From positions 868,001 through 932,000 of the forward strand of contig NC_012991.1 in assembly GCF_000026365.1 (NCBI RefSeq): DNA of 64,000 nt, read 5' to 3'. Made by a program: the position numbers and the translations under genes. The notes under the pieces were generated by a model that was given only the letters and a program-made list of their open reading frames with translations, made no database searches and was not told the DNA's origin. This document shows, piece after piece, positions 48,401-59,056 of this stretch. The first letter of the stretch is position 1. Every line of letters begins with the position of its first letter. Source of the DNA: Zygosaccharomyces rouxii (taxonomy: Eukaryota; Ascomycota; Saccharomycetes; Saccharomycetales; Saccharomycetaceae).

Positions 48401-49921
48401 CGTAGAAATAACGCTTTGAAGAAAATTAAGGATAGCGTTAATGGCGATGGGTCTACCCAGGTATCTGAAGATGAAAGTGGTACTAAGGCAGCCAGAAGAC
48501 GTGATAAAGTGAACAACATGGAAGATTTGGAAGAAAAGGAGATACGTGCACTTTACAAAGCTGTTCTCAAACATGGTGACATTACGGAAATGCTTGACAC
48601 TTTGATAGCCGATGGTTCGTTACCGGATAAGTCAGTTGAAAAATACGAAGAAGCTTATTCGCAAATGATAGAGGACGCTAGACAATATTTGGAGAAGGAG
48701 GAACGTAAGAGAACTCACATCATGGAAGCCTTGGAGGATGATGCACGTAATTACAGATCAAAATTAAAGTCTGGTGATGTCAAACAAGAAGATCAACCAA
48801 AGGATAATCCATTGACTAGACTAGCGGCTAAAAGGAAAGAGAAGAAGGCTGTATTATTCCAGTTCGAGGATATGAAGAACTTGAATGCGGAGTCATTAGT
48901 CAACAGAGTGGAAGATATGAAATTGTTGAAAGGCTACATCGATAAACATTACAAGGATGATCCATTTAAATTCAAATTTAACTCTCAACAGCCAAAGGCG
49001 GTACAGAATTGGAACTGCCGTTGGGAAAAATCCGATGATGAGAAATTAATTGTCGGGGTGTACAAGTACGGTTACGGATCTTGGTCTCAAATACGAGATG
49101 ACCCATTCCTTGGACTAGAGAACAAGATTTTCCTCAACGATACAGGCGGTGGGAACGCTGGAGCCGGAGCTGGAGCCGGAGCTGGATCAAGACCAGCATC
49201 AGCAGCCCAAGAAACATCGTCATCAGCAGATAAGAAGGCCAAAGGTTCGAAGAAAGTTCCCGGTTCCATCCATTTGGGTAGAAGAGTTGATTATTTAATC
49301 ACAGTCTTAAAAGACGAGTCTAATGAAACCAGTGAGCCTACTGGCCCCAAACGTCGTAAACCAGCAAGTAAGGCAGGCACTCCTGACACCGGTAATGAAC
49401 CTCCTGCTAAACGTATGAAACCACTACCGAGAGGTCCAGCATCTATGAGTCCCTCTCGTGCTGGTTCCAGCTCTTCCGCCAACGGCAAAGGCAGTAAACC
49501 ACCCAAACTTTCGAACAGCAATGGTAACAACAATAACGGCAAAAACAGCGGCAACGACGGTTCCAGTAGTAATAACAAAAATGGTCCTACACCGCCTTTA
49601 CACCTTAAGGAATATGACAGTATGGATGAGGAAGATTGTATGAGAGCCATGGGTGCGATGAGAACTTCTTTGAAGCGCCTAAGACGTGGTGGTAAAGGTC
49701 TGGATCGTAAGGAATGGGCCCAAATCCTTAAGACTGAATTAACGGCAATTGGTAATCACATAGAATCCCAAAAGACTTCTTCCAACAGGAAAAATCCTGA
49801 GAAACTACGTAAACACCTGTGGTCATATTCTGCCAATTTTTGGCCTGCTGCAGTTAAAAGTACTAAACTTATGGCCATGTACGACAAGATCACAGGCTCT
49901 AAGGGTAAACCGGGTGCCTAA
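45485..49921 (+). CDS. CHD1: Chromatin remodelling ATPase Chd1
   Basis: 1478 residues (S. cerevisiae 1468). Acidic N-terminus; double chromodomains at about 185-350 ([17 protein letters not shown] and [17 protein letters not shown]); SNF2 ATPase with Walker A DEMGLGKT (Lys414), DEAH box at 520-523, GTPLQNN, and a C-terminal helicase lobe with [24 protein letters not shown] linker-DNA-binding domain at about 1005-1240; then a Gly-Ala repeat, a basic linker and the CHD1 helical C-terminal domain near 1350-1450. Chd1 spaces nucleosomes over transcribed genes. Orthologue of YER164W. The Gly-Ala stretch is encoded by a GGAGCY hexamer repeat at 49160-49188. Confidence 0.97.
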   Translation: MGNEVDEEVLENPELYGLRRSHRASAHPTTKYFSEDEDADEDEDDGPVMGSRRRKNRQYTDPDADEGDIDEEEDEEDEEEEIGDEEDDDDYFGSPNKSKRRSQGNNHGRKSKPMKAKEENLPTRFSNRTSKAVNYNIDYSDEDLLESDDGGRAKANTNNDEIDDEMNSDDEQMYYSTTPQAADEDRGVDLVITHKLKDDIDPQVESQVPELSQCKENYLFLIKWSDESYLHNTWEEYENLKQYRGIKRVDNYCKQFIIQDLEFRLDPYVTAEDLEIMDMERERRLDEFKEYEEPERIVDSQRITDDEGSSQLQYLVKWHRLNYDGATWENATEIVKLAPEQVKHFQNRTNSKILPQYSSSYSSQRPRFEKLSVQPPFIKNGELRDFQLTGINWMAFLWSKNDNGILADEMGLGKTVQTVAFISWLIFARRQNGPHLIVVPLSTMPSWQETFEKWAPELNCICYMGNQKSRDAIREYEFYTNPQAKGKKNVKFNVLLTTYEYVLKDRYEFSTIRWQFMAVDEAHRLKNAESSLYESLNSLKVSNRLLITGTPLQNNIKELAALVNFLMPGRFTIDQEIDFENQDDEQEQYIRDLHQRLQPFILRRLKKDVEKSLPSKTERILRVELSDVQTEYYRNILTKNYSALTAGAKGGHFSLLNIMNELKKGSNHPYLFDNAEERVLEKFGDGNRSRENILRGLIMSSGKMVLLDKLLTRLKKDGHRVLIFSQMVRMLDILGDYLSIKGINFQRLDGTVPSNQRRISIDHFNAPDSNDFVFLLSTRAGGLGINLMTADTVIIFDSDWNPQADLQAMARAHRIGQKNHVMVYRLVSKDTVEEEVLERARKKMILEYAIISLGVTDGNQYSKKNEPSAGELSEILKFGAGNMFTANDNQKKLEDLNLDDVLNHAEDHVTTPDLGESHLGGEEFLKQFEVTDYKADVDWDDIIPEDELKKLQDEDQKRRDDEYVQEQLQLMNRRNNALKKIKDSVNGDGSTQVSEDESGTKAARRRDKVNNMEDLEEKEIRALYKAVLKHGDITEMLDTLIADGSLPDKSVEKYEEAYSQMIEDARQYLEKEERKRTHIMEALEDDARNYRSKLKSGDVKQEDQPKDNPLTRLAAKRKEKKAVLFQFEDMKNLNAESLVNRVEDMKLLKGYIDKHYKDDPFKFKFNSQQPKAVQNWNCRWEKSDDEKLIVGVYKYGYGSWSQIRDDPFLGLENKIFLNDTGGGNAGAGAGAGAGSRPASAAQETSSSADKKAKGSKKVPGSIHLGRRVDYLITVLKDESNETSEPTGPKRRKPASKAGTPDTGNEPPAKRMKPLPRGPASMSPSRAGSSSSANGKGSKPPKLSNSNGNNNNGKNSGNDGSSSNNKNGPTPPLHLKEYDSMDEEDCMRAMGAMRTSLKRLRRGGKGLDRKEWAQILKTELTAIGNHIESQKTSSNRKNPEKLRKHLWSYSANFWPAAVKSTKLMAMYDKITGSKGKPGA

Positions 49922-50546
49922 ACTACACTAACAAAAGAAAAAAGAAGATGAATATGATACTATGAACTACCTTAATTATCAGAAAATCAACAGAATCATA
50001 TAAACTGTATAATACCTTGTTTTCCTTTTAATATTTGAATGATTAAGAAGATATAATAGTAGTAGTAGTAGTAATGCATTATTCTTGATCCAGTAAGCCA
50101 AAATCCATACCACGTGAATATCACGCGACCACAGAGGATCGACAATTCCTATGAAAGTTCGTATAAAACGAGTTTAATTTTTTTTTTGCGTTTCTTTTTG
50201 TGTCCGGAAGAGGAAGGGAAGGAGGAAGAAGGAAAAAAAAAAAAAAATTTTTTTTCATCAAACCTGATGAGCTCATCATCAACTCGATGTTCTTGACCGA
50301 CTCTCTTTATCTTAGTTAATGCTTGAAAACTTTTAGAACAGGAATAATCACTCTGGATTTGAATAATAATTTGGATTCTTTGAGGCAAGATATTTTGACT
50401 ATTAGAGACCGTTTGAAAACAAACAAAGGGCAAGTCATTCTTACCTCTAATAAACAGCTTTTGGTTCCCCATCCTTTAGCTATAATCCAATACTTATAAA
50501 AAAAAAAACTAAAAAAAATCAAAAAATAATAAAAAACTTCAAAGCC
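49922..50546 (+). promoter_or_regulatory. CHD1-PAB1 intergenic region with A-rich PAB1 leader
   Basis: 625 bp. It includes an AGT trinucleotide repeat at about 50057-50073; an E-box within an inverted repeat (CACGTG at 50111-50116; CGTGA-ATA-TCACG at 50113-50125); an A15T8 block at 50233-50255; a palindromic GATGAGCTCATC at about 50265-50276; and an almost pure A leader at 50497-50536 that ends ten bases before the PAB1 start. The A-rich leader is the kind of sequence that Pab1 itself binds. Confidence 0.6.
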
Positions 50547-52310
50547 ATGTCTGATATTGCCGATAAGACTGCTGAACAATTGGAGCAATTGAATTTGCAA
50601 GAAGCTCCTCAGACGGCCCCAACCTCTACCGATTCCGATAGCCAAAAGGTAGAGACTTCAACCGCTTCTCTTTATGTAGGTGAGTTGGATCCAACGGTCT
50701 CTGAAGCCTTGTTGTACGATATCTTTTCACCAATCGGATCTGTTTCTTCAATCCGTGTTTGCCGTGACGCTATTACCAAGACATCTCTTGGTTATGCTTA
50801 CGTTAACTTCAACGACTATGAAGCCGGTAGACAAGCAATTGAAAAGTTGAACTACACTCCAATCAAGGGCCAACCATGCCGTATTATGTGGTCTCAACGT
50901 GATCCATCTTTGAGAAAGAAAGGTTCCGGTAACATCTTTATCAAGAACTTGCACGCTGATATCGACAACAAGGCTCTTCACGATACCTTCTCTGTTTTTG
51001 GTAACATTTTGTCATGTAAGATTGCTACTGATGAAGTTACTGGTAACTCCAAGGGTTTTGGTTTCGTTCATTTCGAAAGTGATGAAGCTGCTAGAGAAGC
51101 TATTGACGCCATCAACGGTATGTTGCTAAACGGTCAAGAAGTTTATGTTGCTCCTCATGTTTCTAGAAAGGATCGTCAATCTAAGTTGGAAGAAGCCAAG
51201 GCTAACTTCACCAACGTTTACATCAAGAACATCAGTTTGGAGACTCCTGAACAAGAATTCGAAGAATTCTTCAAGAAGGTTGCTCCTGTTACTTCAGTCC
51301 ACTTAGAAAAAGACTCTGAAGGTAAATTGAGAGGCTTCGGATTTGTCAACTATGAAACTCATGCTGGTGCCGCTAAAGCCGTTGAAGAATTGAACGGTGT
51401 TGAATTCCACGGTCAACAACTACACGTTGGTCGTGCTCAAAAGAAATACGAACGTCAACAGGAATTGAGAAGACAATACGAACAATCCAAATTGGAAAAG
51501 ATGGAAAAATACCAAGGTGTTAACCTTTTCATCAAGAATTTGGACGATTCTATTGATGATGAACGTTTGAGAGAAGAATTTTCTCCATTCGGTACCATCA
51601 CTTCTGTTAAGGTTATGACCACTGAAAATGGTAAGTCTAAGGGTTTCGGTTTCGTTTGTTTCTCAACCCCAGAAGAAGCTACCAAGGCCATCACTGAAAA
51701 GAACCAACAAATTGTCGCTGGCAAGCCACTTTACGTTGCCATTGCTCAAAGAAAGGATGTTAGACGTTCTCAATTGGCTCAACAGATCCAAGCTAGAAAC
51801 CAAATGAGATACCAGCAAGTCACCGCTGCAGCTGCTGCCGCAGCCGCTGGCATGCGTGGTCAATTCATGCCACCAATGTTCTACGGTGTCATGCCACCAA
51901 GAGGTGTTCCATTCAATGGTCCAAACCCACAACAATTAGCTGCAATGGGCGGAATGCCAAAGAATGGCATGCCACCACAACAATTTAGAAACGGTCCAAT
52001 GTATGGTGTTCCACCACAAGGTGCTCCACAACAAGCAGGTTTCGTTAGAAATGGTGCTAACGCAAACCAATTCTACCAACAGAAGCAAAGACAATTGTTA
52101 GGTGAACAACTTTACAAGAAAGTTTTTGCAAGGACTTCTGACGAAGAGGCCGCTGGTAAGATCACCGGTATGATTTTAGACTTGCCCTCTCAAGAAGTTG
52201 TTCCTCTATTAGAAAGTGATGAATTGTTCGAACAACATTTCAAGGAGGCTTTTGCTGCTTATGAAACCTTCAAGCAAGAACAAGAGCAACAAAACGTTCA
52301 AGCTGCTTAA
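50547..52310 (+). CDS. PAB1: Poly(A)-binding protein Pab1
   Basis: 587 residues (S. cerevisiae 577). Four RRMs at about 41-118, 129-205, 222-298 and 324-401, with RNP1 motifs such as [26 protein letters not shown] and KGFGFVCF. A Pro/Met/Gln-rich linker (about 430-500) with an Ala tract follows, then the C-terminal MLLE domain ([16 protein letters not shown] to [12 protein letters not shown]). Pab1 coats poly(A) tails, binds eIF4G and controls deadenylation and translation. Orthologue of YER165W. Codon use is strongly biased (e.g. GGT, AAG, GCT), fitting high expression. Confidence 0.98.
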   Translation: MSDIADKTAEQLEQLNLQEAPQTAPTSTDSDSQKVETSTASLYVGELDPTVSEALLYDIFSPIGSVSSIRVCRDAITKTSLGYAYVNFNDYEAGRQAIEKLNYTPIKGQPCRIMWSQRDPSLRKKGSGNIFIKNLHADIDNKALHDTFSVFGNILSCKIATDEVTGNSKGFGFVHFESDEAAREAIDAINGMLLNGQEVYVAPHVSRKDRQSKLEEAKANFTNVYIKNISLETPEQEFEEFFKKVAPVTSVHLEKDSEGKLRGFGFVNYETHAGAAKAVEELNGVEFHGQQLHVGRAQKKYERQQELRRQYEQSKLEKMEKYQGVNLFIKNLDDSIDDERLREEFSPFGTITSVKVMTTENGKSKGFGFVCFSTPEEATKAITEKNQQIVAGKPLYVAIAQRKDVRRSQLAQQIQARNQMRYQQVTAAAAAAAAGMRGQFMPPMFYGVMPPRGVPFNGPNPQQLAAMGGMPKNGMPPQQFRNGPMYGVPPQGAPQQAGFVRNGANANQFYQQKQRQLLGEQLYKKVFARTSDEEAAGKITGMILDLPSQEVVPLLESDELFEQHFKEAFAAYETFKQEQEQQNVQAA

Positions 52311-52865
52311 GCTTGAGCTTACCGCTTTCTTTTGCCCTTCTTTCACTGCCCCCCTCCTCCGATTTCCTGATATCTAACATGCTAAATTAGCTCAAACACA
52401 GATTCACTGTTAAATTGTTTTTTTTATTATTACTAATTTTTTTTATTAAATCTGAATTTGAACAAGTTTTGATCAATTTCGTAACTACCAACCTCCAGTT
52501 TACCAACAACTAGCGTTTAGTTTATATTAGCTGTAATATTTACTCAGTTTCCCATAGAGCCCCCTGCAAGATGTGCCTCCATTGAAAGGAATCATCTTGG
52601 ACAATGCGGGAAAATTGTTGGTAGTCTCTAAAAAATTCTTATCGGTGAGCTAACCCGACTTATCCGGCATTATTCTTGTTCATTTTAAACCGCCCATCTC
52701 TTGACACGTTACCCGCACCCAGATCGCTACAATCATGGGAAGTTTCGGGTTAGGGGCATAAGATGTTATAATAGTTAAAACGAAATCCGATGAGTAGTTC
52801 AAAATACTACCGGTGTGCAGTAAAGTAGCAAGCATACTACCAAGACAAGGCTACCATTTGTTGAA
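52311..52865. promoter_or_regulatory. PAB1 3' region and UBC13 promoter
   Basis: 555 bp. The first part is the AT-rich PAB1 3' flank. The UBC13-proximal part has TTACCCGC at 52709-52716, a match to the Reb1 consensus, and GGTTAGGGG at 52748-52756, a Tbf1-like TTAGGG core. These are general regulatory factor sites that keep promoters open. A GCTAACCCG also lies near 52650. Confidence 0.5.
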
Positions 52866-53321
52866 ATGGCTTCGTTACCGAAGAGAATCATCAAGGAAAC
52901 TGAAAGGTTAGCCAGTGATCCAGTACCTGGTATCAGTGCCGAACCTCACGAGGACAACCTACGTTATTTCGCTGTCACTATTGAAGGTCCCGAAGAATCA
53001 CCATATGAAAACGGTGTCTTTGAACTAGAACTATATTTACCCGATGATTATCCGATGGAAGCACCAAAAGTTAGATTCCTGACAAGAATATACCACCCAA
53101 ATATCGATAGATTGGGCAGGATTTGTCTGGATGTCTTAAAGAACAATTGGTCACCTGCGCTACAAATAAGAACGGTTCTACTTTCCATTCAAGCCTTATT
53201 GGCTAGCCCAAATCCAAATGATCCACTAGCTAATGATGTCGCAGAGGAATGGATCAAGAATGAAGAACTAGCAATTTCAAAGGCCAAGGAATGGACAAAA
53301 TTATACGCAGGGAAAAGGTGA
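52866..53321 (+). CDS. UBC13: Ubiquitin-conjugating enzyme Ubc13
   Basis: 151 residues (S. cerevisiae 153). The E2 fold is complete: [15 protein letters not shown] helix, [11 protein letters not shown], the HPN tripeptide (77-79) and catalytic Cys87 in GRICLDVL, then [18 protein letters not shown] and NPLAND-like [12 protein letters not shown]. With Mms2 it makes Lys63-linked chains on PCNA (via Rad5) in error-free damage tolerance. Orthologue of YDR092W. The reading frame is continuous from the ATG, so the short-exon intron found near the start of the S. cerevisiae gene is absent here. Confidence 0.97.
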   Translation: MASLPKRIIKETERLASDPVPGISAEPHEDNLRYFAVTIEGPEESPYENGVFELELYLPDDYPMEAPKVRFLTRIYHPNIDRLGRICLDVLKNNWSPALQIRTVLLSIQALLASPNPNDPLANDVAEEWIKNEELAISKAKEWTKLYAGKR

Positions 53322-53911
53322 TCAAGCGTAGGTTTGTACTAAATAGCATATAAGGAATCGAATAAGAAATTGCAGATTATACCGGATCACACTACTGCTT
53401 AGATATATATAGACACATATATATATCCGAATATATGTATCAAAAGTGCCATTACCGGCTACTCGTTATACCTTCGCGATTCGCGGCATTTAACACGAAA
53501 CTTTCCCGATTAACAACTACCAGTTTACCAATGTCAGATCAAGCTTTTAAATACGTAGATTGAAATAACTTTAAAACAACCAAACCTTTTGTTAAGACGC
53601 CTTAAGGTTTGTTAGGAATATACCAAGCATTGAATACTGCTAGTTTCTCTAATTACGATTTTTTCTCATCGGAGGTCGAATCAGGAAACGGGATTTGTCA
53701 AGGAAAGCGACTTGATCCTGAAGTTCTTTACAGGGTGCGTTTGAGAAACCTAGAGAGACAGAGAGGCAAAACAAGAGAAGTTGTCGGTAAGAGTTGTATG
53801 TAAACTAGAGTTCATTAAGCCTAAAACATTGAGTGAGAATTATTGTCTTAGATAACTGCTAGCCAGAAGGAAAGGAAGGGAGAAGAAAAAAAGAAAAAAG
53901 AAAACGGAAAA
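53322..53911. promoter_or_regulatory. UBC13-DNF intergenic region
   Basis: 590 bp with TATATA-type repeats (about 53404-53437), a GATTCGCGGC stretch near 53476, and a purine-rich A/G leader (53870-53911) just before the DNF ATG. No supported gene; a 64-codon frame at 53609-53803 lacks an ATG start. Confidence 0.45.
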
Positions 53912-56900
53912 ATGTCACAAGAGGATGCTCCTACGAATGCTCCAAGATTTGTTGACAAACACCCAGATTCTCCATTCGACGACACTTTTGAGTTTGAAGA
54001 GAATGTTCCCAAGAGAAAACCTTCAAGAGGTGGATCAATTCTGAAAAAATTTGGTAGTTTTAGAAGGAATAATGACGACAGTAGCGGCGGACAAGATGGA
54101 AAACTACGAGTGGCATTTGATGAGCTTGATGACCAGTCTTCGTTCTCGCCGGGTACGCAGTCAAACAAAGCGCGTAATAATAACGATGATTACGTATTAG
54201 GATTTCAAGGTGATGAGGAAGATGAAGATGAAGATGATGATGCTCATTCTTACAAGGCTACCCCACGTTTAGGTGGTATTGAAGGTGAAGGTGCTACTTT
54301 TGAAGATGTGTCATTAGATGGTGCAGATCAAAACAATAAAGATAGTAAATATGGCACATCGAGTCAAACTCAACAAGAGATGAAGAGATTGCGTATGGGT
54401 ACTAGAAGAAATAATAAAGGAAATGTGAGTGTTGGGAGAGCTAAAACGTTACGTTGGGCGAAGAAAAATTTCCATAACCCATTTGAGGATCCAAAGAAAG
54501 ATAGCCCTCCTGTTGATGAGACTGGTATGGAAAATCGTATTGGACAAATGAGAACGATTTATTTCAATATGCCATTACCTCAGAATATGCTTGATGAAGA
54601 AGGTAAGCCGATTACTCGCTATCCAAGGAACAAAATCAGAACGACAAAATATACACCATTAACGTTTTTTCCCAAGAATATTGCGTTACAATTTCAAAAT
54701 TTTGCTAACGTTTATTTTTTGATTTTGGTTATTCTCGGTGGATTTTCAATCTTTGGTGTTACAAGTCCTGGTATGAATGCAGTCCCATTAATTGTTATTG
54801 TTATTATCACCGCTATTAAGGATGCCTTTGAAGATTCAAGACGTACCGTTCTTGATTTAGAGGTCAACAATACAAGAACTTACATTTTACAAGGTATGGA
54901 AAATTCCAATGTTTCTAATGATAGCGTTTCACCTTGGAGAAGATTTAAAAAGGCAAATTCGAAATTACTATTCCAACTTATCACTTATTGTAAAAGCCAT
55001 ATGACTGAAGATGGTAAAAGGAGAAGATTACAAGCAAAAAGAGCTAAACTGCATGGTACAAGACTGTCAAGTGATAAACCCCGTAATTCCTTAGATTCAA
55101 TTGAAAGTTATAGAGCTTCGGGCGATTATGCTCGTTTTTCTCAGGATTTTGATAATTTGGGTCGTGTTGTCTCTAGAACTGATGATGTTAATATCATCGA
55201 TAGAGAATTACCATCAAACACCGAATGTAAATTTAACAAAGATTATTGGAAAAATGTTAGAGTTGGTGATGTGGTTCGTATTCATAACAATGACGAAATT
55301 CCTGCAGATATTATTCTTTTATCCACATCAGATTTAGATGGTGCTTGTTATGTGGAAACTAAGAATTTAGATGGTGAAACTAATCTAAAAGTTCGTCAAT
55401 CATTGAAATGTACTCATAAGATTAGAAATTCTCGTGATGTGACTAGAACAAAATTTTGGGTTGAAAGTGAAGGTCCACATGCTAATTTGTATTCTTATCA
55501 AGGAAATTTAAAATATCTGGATACGAAAGATGACGAATTGAGAAATGAACCAATCAATATAAACAATATGCTACTTCGAGGATTTACTTTAAGGAACACC
55601 AAATGGGCAATGGGGATTGTGGTTTTCACTGGTGATGATACGAAGACAATGTTAAATTCTGGTGTTACTCCAACTAAAAAATCAAAGATCTCAAAAGAAT
55701 TGAATTTTTCAGTTTTAATCAATTTCTTAGTATTATTCATCTTATGTTTCATCTCTGGTGTGGCTAATGGTGCTAATTATGAAAAAAGTGATCAATCTCG
55801 AGATTCTTATGAATTTGGTACAGTGGCTGGTAATCCTGCTACTAATGGATTTGTATCATTTTGGGTCGCAGTTATTTTATATCAATCCTTGGTCCCAATT
55901 TCGCTATACATTTCTGTGGAAATTATTAAGACGGCTCAAGCAGCATTTATCTATGGTGATGTGCTTCTTTACAACGCTCGGTTGGATTACCCTTGTACAC
56001 CAAAGTCTTGGAACATTTCTGATGATTTAGGGCAAATTGAATATATTTTCTCCGATAAAACAGGAACTTTAACCCAAAACGTTATGGAATTCAAGAAAGC
56101 TACGATTAACGGTATTTCTTACGGACGTGCTTATACAGAGGCTTTAGCAGGTTTGAGGAAAAGACAAGGTGTAGATACGGATACTGAAGGTCGTCGCGAA
56201 AAGGAAGAAATTGCCAGAGATAAGGATACTATGATCAATGAATTGAGAGCCTTATCAAGTAATTCTCAATTCAATCCCGATGATCTAACATTTATCTCTA
56301 AGGAATTCGTTCGTGACTTACAAGGTGACAATGGTGAATACCAACAGAGATGTTGTGAACATTTCATGTTGGCATTGTCTCTATGTCATTCTGTACTTGT
56401 GGAGCCTAGTAAACATGATCCTCAGAAATTGGACCTTAAGGCACAATCACCAGATGAAGCTGCACTTGTCGGTACTGCTCGTGATGTAGGGTTCAGTTTT
56501 GTGGGTAAGACAAAGAAAGGTTTACTAGTGGAAATTCAAGGTGTCACCAAAGAATTCAGAATTCTAAACATCTTAGAGTTTAACTCCTCTAGAAAGAGAA
56601 TGAGTTGTATTGTACAAATTCCTCCAGCTAATCCCGGTGATGATCCAAGAGCTCTTTTAATCTGTAAAGGTGCGGATTCAGTCATTTATTCCAGGTTGAA
56701 ACGTTCTGGAGCAGCAAATGATGAAACTCTTCTTGAAAGAACTGCTTTACATTTAGAACAATATGCTACTGAAGGTTTGAGAACTTTGTGTTTAGCTCAA
56801 AGAGAAATATCGTGGGCGGAATATGTGGAGTGGAATAAAAAATACGATACAGCAGCTGCGGCCTTAACTAATAGAGAAGAAAGGTTAGACGAAGTCGCTG

Positions 56901-59056
56901 ATATCATTGAACGTGAATTAGTTCTCTTAGGTGGTACCGCAATTGAAGATCGTTTACAAGATGGTGTTCCTGATTCTATTTCATTATTAGGTAAAGCTGG
57001 TATTAAGCTTTGGGTTTTGACTGGTGATAAAGTGGAAACTGCCATTAACATTGGGTTCTCATGTAATCTTTTGACTAATGAAATGGAACTACTAATCGTC
57101 AAACAAGCAGGTGAAGATGTGGAAGAATTTGGAAGCGATCCGTTTGAAGTCGTGAACACTTTACTAACTAAATATTTGAGGGAAAAATTTAGTATGACGG
57201 GATCTGAAACGGAACTAGCTGAGGCTAGACGTGAGCACGGGTTACCTCAAGGTGAATATGGTGTGGTTATTGATGGTGATGCATTGAAATTGGCATTAAG
57301 CAATGATGACATTAGACGTAAATTTTTATTGCTGTGCAAGAACTGTAAAGCCGTTCTATGTTGTAGAGTGTCTCCATCTCAGAAGGCTGCCGTTCTTAAA
57401 TTGGTTAAAGAATGGTTATCAGTGATGACCTTGGCCATTGGTGATGGTTCTAATGACGTTGCCATGATTCAATCTGCTGATGTTGGTATTGGTATTGCTG
57501 GTGAAGAAGGTCGTCAAGCTGTGATGTGTTCGGATTATGCTATTGGTCAATTCCGTTATCTAACGAGATTGGTTCTTGTCCATGGTAGATGGTCTTATAA
57601 AAGATTAGCAGAAATGATTCCTGAATTTTTTTACAAAAACGTTATTTTCACTTTGGCATTGTTCTGGTACGGTATCTATAATAATTTTGATGGGTCATAT
57701 TTATATGAATACACCTATGTGATGTTCTACAACTTGGCATTCACATCATTACCAGTTATCTTTTTAGGTATACTGGATCAAGATGTAAGTGATACCGTTT
57801 CATTGATTGTCCCTGAGTTGTACCATGTCGGTATCTTACGTTTAGAATGGAATCAATACAAATTTTTGTGGTATATGGTTGATGGTCTTTACCAATCGGT
57901 TATTTGTTTCTTCTTCCCCTATTTGGTTTATCACAAGACCATGATTGCATCAAATAATGGTTTAGGTCTGGAACATCGTTATTACCTTGGTACCATCGTT
58001 ACCACAATTGCTGTAGTTACTTGTAATAGTTATGTGCTATTACACCAATACAGATGGGATTGGTTTACAACTATGTTTATCGCCATTTCATGTTTGGTTC
58101 TTTTCTCTTGGACAGGTATTTGGTCAAGCTCCCTTGCAAGTGGTGAATTTTTTAAAGCTGGTGCCCGTCTTTATGGTTCACCTTCATTTTGGGCGGTTTT
58201 CTTTGTTGGGACAGTATTCTGTCTATTACCAAGATTTACCTGGGATTGTTTTAACAAAATGTTTAACCCCAGAGACGTGGATATAGTTAGAGAAATGTGG
58301 TTACGAGGTGATTTTGACCATTACCCTCCAGGATACGATCCAACAGATCCAAATAGACCTAATATTTCCAAGGGTGGCAGATTCGGTGAGAATGTAATTT
58401 CCTTAGGTGCACTCTCTAACGGTGTTAATGATACCTATTCACATGACACTGTTACAACCGAAGAAATTCCTATGCGTGTAATGGATTTCCCAGATGGATC
58501 ACCAAGACAATTTGTCAAAGAGGAACCATGGAAATCTTCACCAAGAGAAAACCAAGATTTGCTACATTCACCAAGAATAAAACAACAAAAACAAGAAAAA
58601 TTGGAACAATTAAACAAATTGGAACGATTAGAAGAATTAGAACAAGCTGAACAAGAACAGCGGCTTCAATTGTCAGCTCTGAGCGGTCCAAGTGATCCAG
58701 AGCTCTCAATGGCAACTGCGCCATCACCTTACGTGCCACCAAGAATCTCATACAATCCACCAAGAGCCTCTTACGATGTACCTCGTGGGCCTTACGTTCA
58801 AAGAGGTCCGCAGGATCCACCAAGAGCTTCTTACAACTATCCAAGACATTCATATGATAGAGCTCGCCTGTCTATGGATAGACCAAGACGTTCCATGACA
58901 AGCGATCCGGCTAGAGTTTCTTTGGAACGTACTAGAAATGAGATGCTTGCTAATAACCAGCTTGATTACAGATATTCAACGGATAGAGCTCGTACATCAC
59001 TTGACCTACCGGGTGTAACACACGCAGTTAACCTAATGAACCAGGGCAAGAAATGA
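53912..59056 (+). CDS. P4-ATPase phospholipid flippase (DNF1/DNF2 ancestor)
   Basis: 1714 residues, longer than S. cerevisiae Dnf1 (1571) or Dnf2 (1612). Acidic N-terminus; the NIALQFQNFANVYFLI entry to the membrane domain; actuator motif LDGETNLK (about 490); phosphorylation motif DKTGTLTQN with Asp715; hinge GDGSNDVAMIQSADVGIGI; and ten predicted membrane spans, the last six after the GDGSNDV hinge. Dnf1/Dnf2 with Lem3 move phosphatidylcholine and phosphatidylethanolamine inward across the plasma membrane. The C-terminal tail (about 1540-1714) has a coiled coil and repeated PPRASY-like units (58735-58910). Corresponds to YER166W and YDR093W, a retained duplicate pair in S. cerevisiae; here the two series meet in one gene. 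Confidence 0.95.
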   Translation: MSQEDAPTNAPRFVDKHPDSPFDDTFEFEENVPKRKPSRGGSILKKFGSFRRNNDDSSGGQDGKLRVAFDELDDQSSFSPGTQSNKARNNNDDYVLGFQGDEEDEDEDDDAHSYKATPRLGGIEGEGATFEDVSLDGADQNNKDSKYGTSSQTQQEMKRLRMGTRRNNKGNVSVGRAKTLRWAKKNFHNPFEDPKKDSPPVDETGMENRIGQMRTIYFNMPLPQNMLDEEGKPITRYPRNKIRTTKYTPLTFFPKNIALQFQNFANVYFLILVILGGFSIFGVTSPGMNAVPLIVIVIITAIKDAFEDSRRTVLDLEVNNTRTYILQGMENSNVSNDSVSPWRRFKKANSKLLFQLITYCKSHMTEDGKRRRLQAKRAKLHGTRLSSDKPRNSLDSIESYRASGDYARFSQDFDNLGRVVSRTDDVNIIDRELPSNTECKFNKDYWKNVRVGDVVRIHNNDEIPADIILLSTSDLDGACYVETKNLDGETNLKVRQSLKCTHKIRNSRDVTRTKFWVESEGPHANLYSYQGNLKYLDTKDDELRNEPININNMLLRGFTLRNTKWAMGIVVFTGDDTKTMLNSGVTPTKKSKISKELNFSVLINFLVLFILCFISGVANGANYEKSDQSRDSYEFGTVAGNPATNGFVSFWVAVILYQSLVPISLYISVEIIKTAQAAFIYGDVLLYNARLDYPCTPKSWNISDDLGQIEYIFSDKTGTLTQNVMEFKKATINGISYGRAYTEALAGLRKRQGVDTDTEGRREKEEIARDKDTMINELRALSSNSQFNPDDLTFISKEFVRDLQGDNGEYQQRCCEHFMLALSLCHSVLVEPSKHDPQKLDLKAQSPDEAALVGTARDVGFSFVGKTKKGLLVEIQGVTKEFRILNILEFNSSRKRMSCIVQIPPANPGDDPRALLICKGADSVIYSRLKRSGAANDETLLERTALHLEQYATEGLRTLCLAQREISWAEYVEWNKKYDTAAAALTNREERLDEVADIIERELVLLGGTAIEDRLQDGVPDSISLLGKAGIKLWVLTGDKVETAINIGFSCNLLTNEMELLIVKQAGEDVEEFGSDPFEVVNTLLTKYLREKFSMTGSETELAEARREHGLPQGEYGVVIDGDALKLALSNDDIRRKFLLLCKNCKAVLCCRVSPSQKAAVLKLVKEWLSVMTLAIGDGSNDVAMIQSADVGIGIAGEEGRQAVMCSDYAIGQFRYLTRLVLVHGRWSYKRLAEMIPEFFYKNVIFTLALFWYGIYNNFDGSYLYEYTYVMFYNLAFTSLPVIFLGILDQDVSDTVSLIVPELYHVGILRLEWNQYKFLWYMVDGLYQSVICFFFPYLVYHKTMIASNNGLGLEHRYYLGTIVTTIAVVTCNSYVLLHQYRWDWFTTMFIAISCLVLFSWTGIWSSSLASGEFFKAGARLYGSPSFWAVFFVGTVFCLLPRFTWDCFNKMFNPRDVDIVREMWLRGDFDHYPPGYDPTDPNRPNISKGGRFGENVISLGALSNGVNDTYSHDTVTTEEIPMRVMDFPDGSPRQFVKEEPWKSSPRENQDLLHSPRIKQQKQEKLEQLNKLERLEELEQAEQEQRLQLSALSGPSDPELSMATAPSPYVPPRISYNPPRASYDVPRGPYVQRGPQDPPRASYNYPRHSYDRARLSMDRPRRSMTSDPARVSLERTRNEMLANNQLDYRYSTDRARTSLDLPGVTHAVNLMNQGKK

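Noticed and set aside
53609..53803. 64-codon frame upstream of the DNF-type gene
   Set aside because: No ATG start and no similarity recognised; it lies in the likely promoter/leader of the flippase gene.
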